A DNA stretch of 64,000 nucleotides from Psychroserpens burtonensis DSM 12212 (GTDB lineage Bacteria; Bacteroidota; Bacteroidia; Flavobacteriales; Flavobacteriaceae), in NCBI RefSeq assembly GCF_000425305.1, contig NZ_AUDE01000009.1, positions 1 through 64,000 on the forward strand. Reading direction: 5' to 3'. The notes beneath the pieces were generated by a model. It was given only the letters and a program-made list of their open reading frames with translations, was not told the origin of the DNA and did not search any database. The first letter of the stretch is position 1, and every line of letters starts with the position of its first letter. The position numbers and the translations under genes are program-made. This document shows, piece by piece, positions 55,115 to 64,000 of this stretch.

Positions 55115-56572
55115 ATGAGTGACGAGAGTAAATTCGACTTCTCAGAAGAAGAGATCAAAAAAGAAGCAGCAGTTGAGCAAAGCAAAAAAGCAATTCAACA
55201 AGAGGCCAAGGGCTTATGGCAAAGTATTAAAATCTTTGTGGTCGAGCTTTTAGACTTTAGAGATGATACAGATCGTGATGCAACTATATTAGCGATCAAA
55301 AATGATATTCCTTTTAAAGGAGCGACTGCTTGGATTTTAGTGTGCTCCATTTTTGTGGCTTCGATTGGTTTAAATGCAAATTCAACAGCAGTGGTTATCG
55401 GTGCTATGTTAATTTCTCCATTAATGGGTCCAATTTTAGGTGTTGGTTTATCTCTTGCTATTAATGATATTGATACACTTAAACGATCGTTAATCAACTT
55501 AGTAATAATGATTATTTTGAGTTTATTAACAGCCTTTCTATTCTTTAGATTCTTTCCTTTAAGTGAAGATACATCAGAGCTTTTAGGACGTGTAAAGCCA
55601 GATATTAGAGATGTGCTTATCGCATTTTTTGGTGGTTTAGCATTAATCATCGCTCGGACTAAAAAAGGAACAATAGCGTCTGTTATTTTTGGAGTCGCCA
55701 TTGCTACAGCGCTTATGCCACCTCTATGTACAGCTGGTTACGGCTTAGCAAAAGGAAATTGGGCGTATTTTGGTCAAGCCATGTACTTGTTTACGATAAA
55801 CACCATATTTATTGCGTTAGCAACTTTTCTAGTGCTTAAAATTTTGCGTTTTCCAATGCTTAAATATGCGAATTCTGCCAAACGGAAACGAATTGCAAGA
55901 TTGGCTTCTTTGGTTGCTATTGTTGTCATGATTCCTGCAGGTTTTACTTTCGTAGATGTATTAAAAGAAAGTCGTTTTGAAATAGATGCTAAAGCGTTTA
56001 TAAATAATGAATTAAAAGCACTGCCTAATTCTAGCTTTATTGTAAAGAATGCAACTCCTAATTATGAGCCTCTTGGTGATTCGTTTATTGAATTAATTCC
56101 TTTTGGGAATGATGAAATATCTGAAGAAACTAGACTTTTGTTACAATCCCGTTTTAAGGATTACTTTGCACTTAAAAAATCTAAGCTGTCTATTAAACAG
56201 GTGACAAATAGATCTATTAATAATCTTGAATATATGGAGGAGTTGCGAACTCGTGACTCTGTTGATTTGTTATCACAAGGTCAAAAGATTGCTTATTTAG
56301 AAAACACAGTGACTCGGTTGTCTCGTTTAGAACGCGGTCAAATTCCATTTGAAGACTTAGTTCGAGAAGCTAAAATTAACTATGAAAATTTAAAGGCTGT
56401 ATCCTATTCAAAACGAATTACATCAGATTTTTCAAAAATAGATACGCTCAATATATTTTCCTTTAAATGGGTAGATTCTTTGACCACTAAAGAACAAAAA
56501 GGAAAAGATTTGAGAAAGTTGGGAGTCTGGTTTAAGGACAAGTTAAAGTTAGATACACTTGTAGTAGAGTAG
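55115..56572 (+). CDS. DUF389 membrane protein (TIGR00341-like)
   Basis: 485 aa with about six membrane segments (about residues 70-270) and a long C-terminal soluble part. The DUF389 signature GATAWILVCSIFVASIGLNANSTAVVIGAMLISPLMGPILGVG (about 68-110) is unmistakable. The function is not known. The start is 3 nt after the manC stop, so they are co-transcribed. It converges with the MlaF gene. Confidence 0.9.
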   Translation: MSDESKFDFSEEEIKKEAAVEQSKKAIQQEAKGLWQSIKIFVVELLDFRDDTDRDATILAIKNDIPFKGATAWILVCSIFVASIGLNANSTAVVIGAMLISPLMGPILGVGLSLAINDIDTLKRSLINLVIMIILSLLTAFLFFRFFPLSEDTSELLGRVKPDIRDVLIAFFGGLALIIARTKKGTIASVIFGVAIATALMPPLCTAGYGLAKGNWAYFGQAMYLFTINTIFIALATFLVLKILRFPMLKYANSAKRKRIARLASLVAIVVMIPAGFTFVDVLKESRFEIDAKAFINNELKALPNSSFIVKNATPNYEPLGDSFIELIPFGNDEISEETRLLLQSRFKDYFALKKSKLSIKQVTNRSINNLEYMEELRTRDSVDLLSQGQKIAYLENTVTRLSRLERGQIPFEDLVREAKINYENLKAVSYSKRITSDFSKIDTLNIFSFKWVDSLTTKEQKGKDLRKLGVWFKDKLKLDTLVVE

Positions 56573-56579
56573 TCTATCA

Positions 56580-57347
56580 TTAAGCTCTTTCTTCTAAGTA
56601 CATTTGTCGTACTTTTTTAAATAGGTTAGAGGAGTAAACAAAATCTGTTACCACTTCGTTATCTGTTTTAAAGATGTTTTCTTTAGAGCCTTCCCATGCT
56701 TTTAGTCCATCTTTTAAGAACACGATTTTCTCACCAATTTCCATTACAGAGTTCATATCGTGAGAATTAATTACCGTGGTAATATTATACTCATCTGTGA
56801 TTTCTTGAATTAAGTTATCAATGACTATTGCCGTTTTAGGATCTAAGCCAGAATTTGGTTCATCACAAAATAAATATTTAGGTTTGTTTACTATAGCCCT
56901 TGCAATGGCGACCCGTTTTTGCATTCCTCCAGAGGCTTCACTAGGCATTTTATGATGTGCGTCTTCAAGGTTTACACGTTTTAAAACAAAGTCTGCACGA
57001 TCTTCCATTTCGGTTTTGGTTTGCTTAGTAAACATGCGCAGTGGAAACATAACATTTTCTAGAATAGTCATAGAATCAAAAAGGGCACTACCTTGAAAGA
57101 CCATACCTATGTCTGCTCTTAAGTTTCGTTTCTGGGCATCTGTAAGTTTGGCATAAGCCAGTCCATCATATTCAATTTCGCCTTCTTCAGGAGAAAAAAG
57201 GCCTAATAGACATTTAAGAAAAACTGTTTTACCTGAGCCACTTTGTCCAATAACTAAACTTGTTTTTCCTTTTTCAAAAGTAGTAGTTATACCTTTTAAA
57301 ATATGAGCATCTCCAAAAGACTTATGTATGTTTTTTACTTCAATCAT
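56580..57347 (-). CDS. mlaF: Phospholipid ABC transporter ATP-binding protein, MlaF-like
   Basis: 255 aa ABC ATPase: Walker A GQSGSGKT (about residues 33-40), Q-loop VFQGSALFDSMTILENV, signature EASGGMQKRVAIARA, Walker B YLFCDEPNSGLDP, then H-loop INSHDMNSV. The SGGMQKR form is typical of MlaF. Its start overlaps the permease stop by 4 nt (ATGA). It drives lipid transport between inner and outer membrane. No mlaD is next to it in the window. Confidence 0.9.
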   Translation of the reverse strand: MIEVKNIHKSFGDAHILKGITTTFEKGKTSLVIGQSGSGKTVFLKCLLGLFSPEEGEIEYDGLAYAKLTDAQKRNLRADIGMVFQGSALFDSMTILENVMFPLRMFTKQTKTEMEDRADFVLKRVNLEDAHHKMPSEASGGMQKRVAIARAIVNKPKYLFCDEPNSGLDPKTAIVIDNLIQEITDEYNITTVINSHDMNSVMEIGEKIVFLKDGLKAWEGSKENIFKTDNEVVTDFVYSSNLFKKVRQMYLEERA

Positions 57348-58084
57348 GAGCTTAGTAGGAGTTGAGTTAATATATAATTGAGAAGGATGATAACGACACT
57401 AGTCCAAACAAATGAAGTTGTACTTGCTTTACCAACTTCTAGTGCGCCGCCTTTCATGTAAAACCCATAGAAAGAAGGAATCGTTGCTAAAAGAAAAGCG
57501 AATACAAATGTTTTGATAAATGCGTAAATGATATGAAAAGGTATAAAATCCATTTGAATACCTATAATATAATCTTCTAGAGTGCCAAAACCACCAAATA
57601 TTACGGCAGCCATTCCGCCTACAATTCCCAAAAACATCGCAATAGAAATCACAAAAGGGTATAACATTAAAGCAATAAATTTTGGAAATACAAGGTAGTT
57701 TAAGGAGTTGATACCCATAACTTCTAAGGCGTCAATTTGCTCTGTAACTCGCATCGTACCAATACTAGAGGTAATAAAAGACCCTACTTTACCAGCCATA
57801 ATAATAGAAATAAAAGTAGGAGCAAACTCTAGTATAATAGATTGTCTCGTAGCGAAACCTATGAGGTATTTAGGGATTAGAGGATTATCAATGTTTAATG
57901 CCGTTTGAATAGTTACAACACCACCAACAAAAAAGGAAATAAAGGCGACGATACCTAGTGAGCCAATGATTAAATCATCAATATCTTTCAATATCAAGGT
58001 TCGCATAACCGACCACTTAGTGGGTTTGCGAAACATCTCGGCAATCATTAAAAAATAAGCACCAATATTATGAAGGTATGACAT
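57344..58084 (-). CDS. mlaE: Phospholipid ABC transporter permease, MlaE-like
   Basis: 246 aa with about five membrane segments. PTFISIIMAGKVGSFITSSIGTMRVTEQIDALEVMGINSLNYLVFPKFIALMLYPFV is the conserved MlaE core. It is first in the operon with the ATPase. Partner genes for the substrate-binding MlaD are not in view. Confidence 0.9.
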   Translation of the reverse strand: MSYLHNIGAYFLMIAEMFRKPTKWSVMRTLILKDIDDLIIGSLGIVAFISFFVGGVVTIQTALNIDNPLIPKYLIGFATRQSIILEFAPTFISIIMAGKVGSFITSSIGTMRVTEQIDALEVMGINSLNYLVFPKFIALMLYPFVISIAMFLGIVGGMAAVIFGGFGTLEDYIIGIQMDFIPFHIIYAFIKTFVFAFLLATIPSFYGFYMKGGALEVGKASTTSFVWTSVVIILLNYILTQLLLSS

Positions 58085-58165
58085 AGTAAAATTTGTTATG
58101 GTAAAAGTAAAAAATTACAAAGACTTTTTTAATGTAAAGGTTAAAAGATGCTAAACAAAAAACTG

Positions 58166-58173
58166 TATTTTTG
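58166..58173 (+). promoter_or_regulatory. Possible promoter of the phosphatase gene
   Basis: TATTTTTG matches TAnnTTTG and lies 112 bp before ATG 58286; that would leave a long leader. Confidence 0.35.
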
Positions 58174-58285
58174 AAGATAGAAAATAGAACAATTTTATGA
58201 AACGAACGTGTTAAAAGTTATTTCATCTAAAGTGATGATTAATAGCCAATAGCGTGTAGCTTTTGAAAATAATAAATATAAATAC

Positions 58286-59950
58286 ATGAAAGTTATAATT
58301 AATCTTCTTCTCATGCTTGTGGTATTGACCTCATGTCATGCACAAAAGCCAATTTCCGAAGTAAAAAAGGAACAAACTACAATTAATAATAGCAATCCTA
58401 AGCTGGTTGTAGGTATTGTAGTTGATCAAATGCGTTATGACTATCTCACAAGATTTGCGAGTAAATATGGTGACGGCGGATTCAAACGTATGATTAATGA
58501 AGGGTTTAACTGTAAAAACAATCACTTTAATTACATCCCAACATATACGGGTCCCGGACATGCGTCAGTTTTTACAGGAACTACGCCTAAAAATCATGGT
58601 ATTATTGGTAATAATTGGTTTGATAAGGAGATTAAAGATATGGTATACTGTGCTGGAGATGACAGCGTTTCTTCTGTTGGAACTCAAGATGATGCTGGTG
58701 AAATGTCACCACACAGAATGAAAACAACCACCTTTGGTGATGAAAATCGACTATTTACTCAAAAACAAGGAAAAACAATAGGTATCTCACTAAAAGATAG
58801 AGGTGCAATTTTACCTGCAGGTCATACCGCAAATGCCGCCTATTGGTTTCATGGTAGAGATGAGGGGTCTTGGATAACAAGTACGTTTTATATGAGTGAA
58901 CTCCCAAAGTGGGTTTTAGATTTTAATACTTCAGATGCAGCAGAGTCTTACTTGAGAGTTTGGGATACCTTTTATGATATTGCATCCTATACTGAGAGTG
59001 ATAGTGATGAAAATGAGTTTGAAGGTGGTTTTAGAGGAAAAGAAAAAGCGACATTTCCTTATGATTTGGCAAAATTAAAAGATGAGAATCGTGGTTTTGA
59101 TATCCTTAAAGCGACGCCCTACGGAAATTCTCTAACTACAGATTTTGCTATAGCAGCCATTAAAGGAGAGCAATTGGGACAAGATGATATTACAGATGTG
59201 TTGACCGTAAGTTATTCCTCAACAGATTATGTAGGACACAATTTTGGTGTGAGTTCTAAAGAGATTGAAGACACGTATATCCGTTTAGATAAAGATTTAG
59301 AACGCTTTCTTAAATTTTTAGACCAGCAAGTCGGAGAAGGCAATTATACGGTTTTTTTAACCGCAGATCATGGAGCAGTTGAAGTGCCTTCCTATTTACA
59401 GAGTATGAAAATCCCATCTGGCTATTTAGATAATAAAGAAACAAATGCGCGTTTAATTGATCATTTAAGCGCGAAATTTAATTCATCAGATTTTGTTGAG
59501 AATATCAGCAATAACCAAATATTTTTAAACCGCAGACTTATTGATAGTTTAGATCTACATATAAATGATGTTCAAGAAGCCATTGTTAACGAGTTAATTG
59601 GATATAAGCATATTGAAAAAGTATTTTCTGCTCATACAATGACAACTACTAATTTCACAACTGGTATAGAGTTATTATTACAAAATGGTTACAACCAAAA
59701 ACGTTCTGGAGATATTATATTGCTTTCAGATCCTGCATATATTTCATACGGAAAAACCGGATCTACACATGGTAGTGGATTAAATTATGACACACATGTA
59801 CCTTTATTATTCTTCGGAAAAGGTATTAATCAAGGTGAGACCTATGATAAAACAGTAATTCCAGATATTGCACCAACGATTTCAGCACTCTTAGGAATTA
59901 GTTTTCCTAATGCCTCTACGGGACAAACTTTGGGATTTGTTATTGATTAG
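58286..59950 (+). CDS. pafA: PafA-type alkaline phosphatase family lipoprotein
   Basis: 554 aa. Lipobox VVLTSC (Cys17). The metal site opens with GIVVDQMRYDYL (Asp47); the nucleophile Thr lies in PTYTGPGHAS (Thr88), the PafA pattern instead of Ser. FTADHGAVEVPSYL and GSTHGSGLNYDTHVPLLF complete the metal ligands. It releases phosphate from organic esters in the periplasm. The gene is followed 2 nt later by the nuclease, so they may be co-transcribed. Confidence 0.9.
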   Translation: MKVIINLLLMLVVLTSCHAQKPISEVKKEQTTINNSNPKLVVGIVVDQMRYDYLTRFASKYGDGGFKRMINEGFNCKNNHFNYIPTYTGPGHASVFTGTTPKNHGIIGNNWFDKEIKDMVYCAGDDSVSSVGTQDDAGEMSPHRMKTTTFGDENRLFTQKQGKTIGISLKDRGAILPAGHTANAAYWFHGRDEGSWITSTFYMSELPKWVLDFNTSDAAESYLRVWDTFYDIASYTESDSDENEFEGGFRGKEKATFPYDLAKLKDENRGFDILKATPYGNSLTTDFAIAAIKGEQLGQDDITDVLTVSYSSTDYVGHNFGVSSKEIEDTYIRLDKDLERFLKFLDQQVGEGNYTVFLTADHGAVEVPSYLQSMKIPSGYLDNKETNARLIDHLSAKFNSSDFVENISNNQIFLNRRLIDSLDLHINDVQEAIVNELIGYKHIEKVFSAHTMTTTNFTTGIELLLQNGYNQKRSGDIILLSDPAYISYGKTGSTHGSGLNYDTHVPLLFFGKGINQGETYDKTVIPDIAPTISALLGISFPNASTGQTLGFVID

Positions 59951-59952
59951 TA

Positions 59953-60762
59953 ATGACTAAAAAAACAATTTATTCTTTAATCGCAATTATAATTGTTCTT
60001 GGTGTTTATGGTTACGAGCACTTCTTAAATGTTAAAGAAAGTACCGAAATCATAGAAGAAGGAGAAACAGTAAAAACTAGTACTAACGAATATTTCCTAC
60101 CTACAAGTACAACAGGTCAAATTGTGCATCATGAAGGCTACTCATTGTCGTATAACGAAACACATGAGCAAGCAGAATGGGTTGCTTACGAATTAAAAAA
60201 AACACACTTATCTAATACTAATTTTAAACGTCCCTATTTTGAAATTGATAAAGCGGTAAAATCGGGTGCAGCGCATTGGAGAAATTATAAAAAGTCTGGT
60301 TATGATCGTGGGCATTTATGTCCTGCAGGTGATAGAAAATATACAAAAACTGCTCATGATGAAACCTTTTTAACCAGTAATATTAGTCCGCAAGAACATA
60401 GCTTTAATGCTGGTATTTGGAATACGCTTGAGCAGAAGGTTAGGTATTGGGCCAGTAAATATGACGGCGTATTTGTGGTGACTGGAGGTGTTTTAAAAGG
60501 AGCTATGAAGACCATTGGGGAGGAAGAGGTAAGTGTTCCAAATCAGTTCTACAAAGTAATCATTGATAATAATACAGGTCAAACAAAGATGATTGCCTTT
60601 TTGATATCTCATCAAAATTCTAATCAACCCTTATATAAATTTGTAGTTTCTGTTGATGTCATTGAAGAATTAACTGGAATAGATTTCTTTGCAGAGCTAG
60701 ATGATAGCATTGAAAATAAACTAGAGGCTTCTAGTAGTTATAAAGAGTGGAGTTTTAATTGA
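59953..60762 (+). CDS. DNA/RNA non-specific endonuclease, membrane-anchored or secreted
   Basis: 269 aa. A single N-terminal hydrophobic segment (residues 6-20) is followed by the beta-beta-alpha metal nuclease domain. DRGHLCP (Asp118, Arg119, His121) is the active-site motif, and NISPQEHSFNAGIWNTLE holds the metal Asn (Asn157 by position). It degrades nucleic acid outside the inner membrane. With PafA it could form a phosphate-scavenging pair; that is inference. Confidence 0.9.
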   Translation: MTKKTIYSLIAIIIVLGVYGYEHFLNVKESTEIIEEGETVKTSTNEYFLPTSTTGQIVHHEGYSLSYNETHEQAEWVAYELKKTHLSNTNFKRPYFEIDKAVKSGAAHWRNYKKSGYDRGHLCPAGDRKYTKTAHDETFLTSNISPQEHSFNAGIWNTLEQKVRYWASKYDGVFVVTGGVLKGAMKTIGEEEVSVPNQFYKVIIDNNTGQTKMIAFLISHQNSNQPLYKFVVSVDVIEELTGIDFFAELDDSIENKLEASSSYKEWSFN

Positions 60763-60771
60763 CACGACAGT

Positions 60772-60804
60772 GTCATCTTGAACTTGATTCAGGATTTCCT
60801 TATT
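60772..60804. repeat. Dispersed repeat between convergent genes
   Basis: GTCATCTTGAACTTGATTC... is 29/33 identical to the repeat at 43458-43490 that lies inside the NamZ gene. It fills the space between the nuclease stop and the GT2 stop. Confidence 0.65.
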
Positions 60805-60813
60805 GAATATAAT

Positions 60814-61662
60814 TTATTTCAATTTACTCAACATCCCATTCCAACGTAATTTTCTAATAAATTGACCTTGCTCTTGAGTTACTAATCGGTCTAATTTATT
60901 CCGTTTCCCTCTAAAATAACCAGTCATATAATCCTTGAAAAGTACGACACTTTTCTTTTTGTAGGCTAGTTTTAATGCAGAAATTAAGGTGATTGTAAAT
61001 CCGTAACGCATTTTATACATGGCTTCACCTTGCAAATATTTAGACGCTTTGTTGTAGCTAACTCCCGTTGGTTTTAAATGTTTGACGTGAAGTGATTCAT
61101 CAGTTAATAACTCCCAATCATAATATTTTGCTAGTAATTCATCAACGGTATCCCAACCCATTGATCGTTTGAGTTTGTCAATATCTAAAAAACATTGTTT
61201 TCTGTAGGCTTTTAATGCACCTCTAATATGATCTTTATGCGTTAGGTTCTCTAAAATCCAATCGTTATTTTTCTCTATGTAGCAAAAACCTGCAGCCATA
61301 CCTAAGCGTTCATTTTGTTTAAAATGAACTGCTAATTGCTCTAAGTAGTGCTTCGGAAATATCAAATCTGCATCAAATTTGCAAATCACATCATAGTTAT
61401 GATCTAGGGTTTCATAACCTTTATAAAAGGCATTGATGATTTTAGAACCGGGTAAGTGTTTGTTTGAAGAGACTGTGTTTACTATAGAAATATTTGAATA
61501 TTGACTAACATAGTTTTCTACGATGTATTGTGTGTCATCAGTAGAATTATCATTTACCACTACAATCTGTTTTGCGGGTAACGATTGCTTGACCAAAGAC
61601 TCTAAAGTTTGAGCAATGGCATCTTCTTCGTTATGCGCAGGAATGATGATGTAGAAGTTCAT
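60814..61662 (-). CDS. Glycosyltransferase family 2
   Basis: 282 aa GT-A enzyme. MNFYIIIPAHNEEDAIAQTLESLVKQSLPAKQIVVVNDNSTDDTQYIV, then VICKFDADLIFPKHYLEQL with the DAD, and DWELLTDESLHVKHL. The C-terminus is basic (FRGKRNKLDRL). It precedes no partner directly; the methyltransferase gene is 64 bp upstream. Confidence 0.85.
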   Translation of the reverse strand: MNFYIIIPAHNEEDAIAQTLESLVKQSLPAKQIVVVNDNSTDDTQYIVENYVSQYSNISIVNTVSSNKHLPGSKIINAFYKGYETLDHNYDVICKFDADLIFPKHYLEQLAVHFKQNERLGMAAGFCYIEKNNDWILENLTHKDHIRGALKAYRKQCFLDIDKLKRSMGWDTVDELLAKYYDWELLTDESLHVKHLKPTGVSYNKASKYLQGEAMYKMRYGFTITLISALKLAYKKKSVVLFKDYMTGYFRGKRNKLDRLVTQEQGQFIRKLRWNGMLSKLK

Positions 61663-61726
61663 TTAAAATATTAAAATAATGAATATGTGATTTCAAATCT
61701 AAAGAAAAGGATTTTGAATTGGGAAT

Positions 61727-62263
61727 TTAAGATTTTGATTTTGAATACCTTTCAGCATAAACGATATAATATCTCGGCGTGAACCATCTTAGAATTGGTC
61801 TAATTCCTATTTTCTTAGTTGGGTTTGTCCATTTGTCGGTAGCAATTATTTTCCATCCTGCTTTTTCTAATAGCCAATCAAATTGCCAATCTTCAAATTC
61901 ATGATAATGTCGATCACGCATATCTGTTTTACTTCTGTAAGCTGAAGAAAACCATAATCGCATTGGGATACTAGCAACGAGTTTATCTGCTTTGATAGAT
62001 TTTAGTACTGTAAAAGGAGAAAGGAGATGTTCAAAAATTTCAAATGCTGTAACGACTTCATTTTGAGAATTTTTAATTTCCGAAGTATTAATATCTAAAT
62101 CTATTCCTGAAGTATTCTTAACAGTGTAACCATGAGATTTTAAAATATCTGATAACGGATTCTCAATACCTAAATCTAATATAGATTGGGAAGTATCAAT
62201 ATGTTGCTTTAAAAATTCAACGGTATGCTTAAATCGTTTGTTTGGAAATGTGTTTTCGTACAT
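61727..62263 (-). CDS. Class I methyltransferase-like protein, 178 aa
   Basis: QSILDLGIENPLSDILKSHGYTVKNTSGIDLD gives a motif I-like start and acidic binding residues; AFEIFEHLLSPFTVLKSIKADKLVASIPM matches methyltransferase_11-type. The rest contains MRDRHYHEFEDWQFDWLLEKAGWKI. It looks like a SAM-dependent enzyme in the glycan group. It lies between GT2 and the FabH-like gene. Confidence 0.75.
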   Translation of the reverse strand: MYENTFPNKRFKHTVEFLKQHIDTSQSILDLGIENPLSDILKSHGYTVKNTSGIDLDINTSEIKNSQNEVVTAFEIFEHLLSPFTVLKSIKADKLVASIPMRLWFSSAYRSKTDMRDRHYHEFEDWQFDWLLEKAGWKIIATDKWTNPTKKIGIRPILRWFTPRYYIVYAERYSKSKS

Positions 62264-62296
62264 ATTACTTTTCCGTAGAAATAATTTTTTTGATAA

Positions 62297-63355
62297 TTAT
62301 TGCTTATAAACAATCGCATTAATATTCATTCCGGCACCAACACTGGCAAACATAATGACATCACCTTTGTTAATGTTATGGTCTTTTAGCTCACCTTTCA
62401 AAATCATATCATATAATGTAGGAACCGTCGCTACACTAGAATTACCAAGTAAATTAATTGTCATTGGCATGACGTCTTTTGGCATGTCCATATCATGAAG
62501 TTTGTAAAAACGTTTTACAATAGCTTCGTCCATTTTTTCGTTAGCCTGATGAATCAATACTTTTTTCACATCTTTAATAGAGTAATCACTTTTATCTAAA
62601 CAGGCTTTTAAAGCTAAAGGCACATTAGTCAATGCGAATTCATAAATTTTACGACCGTACATTTTAATGTATTTACGTTGGTCTGTGTTTTCTGGTTTAT
62701 TAGTTTTACCAAAGAAGATAAAATGAGCTTCATCTAGTGCAAAGGTCGCTGTTTCGTGAGTGAGAATTCCGCCTTCTTCAGTAGATTCTTCAATAATAAC
62801 TGCTCCTGCACCATCACTGTAGATCATAGAGTCACGGTCATGTTTATCAACAACACGAGACAAAGTTTCACTTCCAATGACTAAACAGCGTTTAGCTATC
62901 CCAGATGCAATAAAAGCTTTTGCTTGGATGACACCTTCAATCCAACCAGGACATCCAAATAATAGATCATAACCAACACATCTAGGGTTAGCAATTTTTA
63001 GTAAATGCTTAACTCTTGATGCTATACTTGGTACAGTATCGCTTTGTTGTGTGTTATACGTAACGTCACCATAATTATGAGCAACAATAATATAGTCTAA
63101 TGTTTCTTTATCGATTTTGGCATCTGCAATAGCTTTTTCTGCAGCATAAAATGCGATGTCAGAATTTAATAATTCTGGCTTTATATAACGTCGTTCTTGG
63201 ATGCCAGTTATTGCTTTAAATTTCTCAACAATAACTTCATTTGGGCTATTAATGGTAGAGCCGTCTAAATTTAAAAACTCGTGATTATAGAAATTTTCAT
63301 TTTTTTGAATTCGACTAGGAATAAAGCTTCCGGTACCAGTTATTTTTATACTCAT
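62297..63355 (-). CDS. 3-oxoacyl-ACP synthase III family (FabH-like)
   Basis: From ATG 63355 (MSIKITGTGSFIPSRIQKNE) 352 aa of thiolase fold. The catalytic Cys135 is in LLFGCPGW, the His in VLIHQANEKMDE and the Asn in NLLGNSSVATVPTL, so the triad is complete. FabH condenses acyl-CoA with malonyl-ACP. The N-terminus extends further in one frame up to 63394, but ATG 63355 fits the family. A FabH role in fatty-acid initiation or another beta-ketoacyl synthase role are both possible. Confidence 0.85.
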   Translation of the reverse strand: MSIKITGTGSFIPSRIQKNENFYNHEFLNLDGSTINSPNEVIVEKFKAITGIQERRYIKPELLNSDIAFYAAEKAIADAKIDKETLDYIIVAHNYGDVTYNTQQSDTVPSIASRVKHLLKIANPRCVGYDLLFGCPGWIEGVIQAKAFIASGIAKRCLVIGSETLSRVVDKHDRDSMIYSDGAGAVIIEESTEEGGILTHETATFALDEAHFIFFGKTNKPENTDQRKYIKMYGRKIYEFALTNVPLALKACLDKSDYSIKDVKKVLIHQANEKMDEAIVKRFYKLHDMDMPKDVMPMTINLLGNSSVATVPTLYDMILKGELKDHNINKGDVIMFASVGAGMNINAIVYKQ

Positions 63356-63461
63356 AAATTGGGATTTCCTTTTACTAAGAAATAAACAAGGCAATATACT
63401 AATAGTTCTTCAAATGTTAATTTTACTACCTTGTTATTTTACGATGTTCAAACCTCTAAAA

Positions 63462-64000
63462 TTATACTTCTTCCATGTAGGCTTCAATTGGCGCGCAAGT
63501 GCAGACAAGGTTTCTGTCACCATAGGCATCGTCAACACGACGAACACTAGGCCAAAATTTATTATCCCTAACATACTCTAATGGGAATGCAGCGTGCTGA
63601 CGAGTATATGGTAATAACCATTCATTATCAGTAATCATAGCCAATGTATGTGGTGCATTTTTGAGTGTATTATTGTCATCCTCCTTTGAAATATCATCAA
63701 TTTCATGTTTAATGGCAATCATTGCATCACAAAAACGATCCATTTCTTGTTTGCTCTCACTTTCAGTAGGTTCAATCATCATGGTTCCAGCTACAGGAAA
63801 TGATACTGTTGGTGAGTGAAAACCATAATCTATTAATCGCTTAGCAATGTCTACAACTTCAATGCCGTGCTCTTTAAAAGGTCTGCAATCGATAATCATT
63901 TCATGAGCAGCGCGTCCGCGTTCTCCTGAATATAAAGTTTCAAAAGAACCTTCAAGGCGTTTCTTAATATAGTTGGCATTAAGAATGGCAACTTCGGTAG
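63462..64000 (-). CDS. gcvP: Glycine dehydrogenase (decarboxylating) P protein, C-terminal part
   Basis: Partial at the window end: the frame is open to 64000. [74 protein letters not shown] and [13 protein letters not shown] are the diagnostic end of GcvP. The P protein decarboxylates glycine in the glycine cleavage system using PLP. The catalytic core lies beyond the window. Confidence 0.95.
   Translation of the reverse strand, partial: TEVAILNANYIKKRLEGSFETLYSGERGRAAHEMIIDCRPFKEHGIEVVDIAKRLIDYGFHSPTVSFPVAGTMMIEPTESESKQEMDRFCDAMIAIKHEIDDISKEDDNNTLKNAPHTLAMITDNEWLLPYTRQHAAFPLEYVRDNKFWPSVRRVDDAYGDRNLVCTCAPIEAYMEEV

Noticed and set aside
55195-55701. 168-aa reverse ORF within the DUF389 gene
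   Set aside because: Antisense to the conserved DUF389 membrane core; composition follows from the opposite frame.
1-64000. CRISPR arrays, rRNA genes, canonical tRNAs
   Set aside because: No regularly spaced repeats, no rRNA motifs and no tRNA cloverleaf other than the tmRNA arms were found by reading.

Overview
The window looks like chromosomal DNA of a marine member of the Flavobacteriaceae (Bacteroidota), of the Winogradskyella/Psychroserpens/Formosa type. The genus is an inference. The pointers are: AT-rich DNA, few Shine-Dalgarno sites, several promoters of the Bacteroidota form TAnnTTTG, a tmRNA encoding the tag GENNYALAA, type IX secretion (T9SS) C-terminal sorting domains on several secreted proteins, LVLISC/LTSC/IFSC lipoboxes, a PafA-type phosphatase, and short palindromic intergenic repeats of the kind common in this family.

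Layout. (1) 1-4008 is accessory DNA directly downstream of the tmRNA gene: two large nested palindromes, an orphan membrane protein, and a small reverse-strand operon (excisionase-like HTH protein, 56-aa ORF, D5-like SF3 helicase) plus an unknown 298-aa protein. It looks like part of an integrated element, but no integrase lies in the window. (2) 4055-10970 is housekeeping: ssrA, a lysine/alanine-dehydrogenase-like enzyme, a broken DUF1361 gene, DUF1801, GNAT, kdsA and typA. (3) 10995-29464 is a cell-surface polysaccharide region: a three-part cassette (small DPGLG membrane protein, kinase-like/methyltransferase fusion, two tandem membrane alkaline-phosphatase-superfamily enzymes, the first one decayed), a FemAB-like acyltransferase, an FdtB-type aminotransferase, two flippases, a sulfotransferase, five glycosyltransferases and an FdtA-type ketoisomerase. 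A dead fibre-like gene and a subtilisin-like T9SS protein sit inside it. (4) 29658-44840 is mixed cell-envelope DNA: ftsE, a TPR protein with an outer-membrane barrel, amidohydrolase, methyltransferase, YkgJ Fe-S protein, sterol desaturase-like enzyme, NamZ/DUF1343 lipoprotein and an FtsX/LolE-like permease. (5) 45206-64000 holds a cysteine synthase family enzyme, CIA30, a nonsense-mutated NUDIX gene, a T9SS beta-propeller-like protein, a 1343-aa FG-GAP/UnbV-vanadium haloperoxidase fusion, SprT, mannose-1-phosphate guanylyltransferase, DUF389, MlaFE transporter parts, PafA phosphatase, a secreted or anchored nuclease, GT2, a methyltransferase, a FabH-like synthase and the 3' end of gcvP.

How the genes work together. 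The sugar-nucleotide genes (FdtA, FdtB-like, ManC), KDO synthesis (KdsA), flippases, glycosyltransferases and sulfotransferase point to a decorated, probably sulfated, surface glycan containing a 3-amino-3,6-dideoxyhexose. No Wzy polymerase and no rmlA/rmlB are visible. Several proteins are built for T9SS export.

Most striking points. The kinase-like-methyltransferase fusion sits in a tandem membrane-hydrolase cassette. The FG-GAP-haloperoxidase fusion has a full vanadate ligand set. A structured repeat family occurs in two copies. A dispersed intergenic repeat has been captured in-frame inside the NamZ lipoprotein. Five loci that each read as one gene carry only one or two lesions (DUF1361, membrane hydrolase copy 1, fibre-like protein, NUDIX, and a FemAB-like gene whose homologous N-terminus has no ATG).
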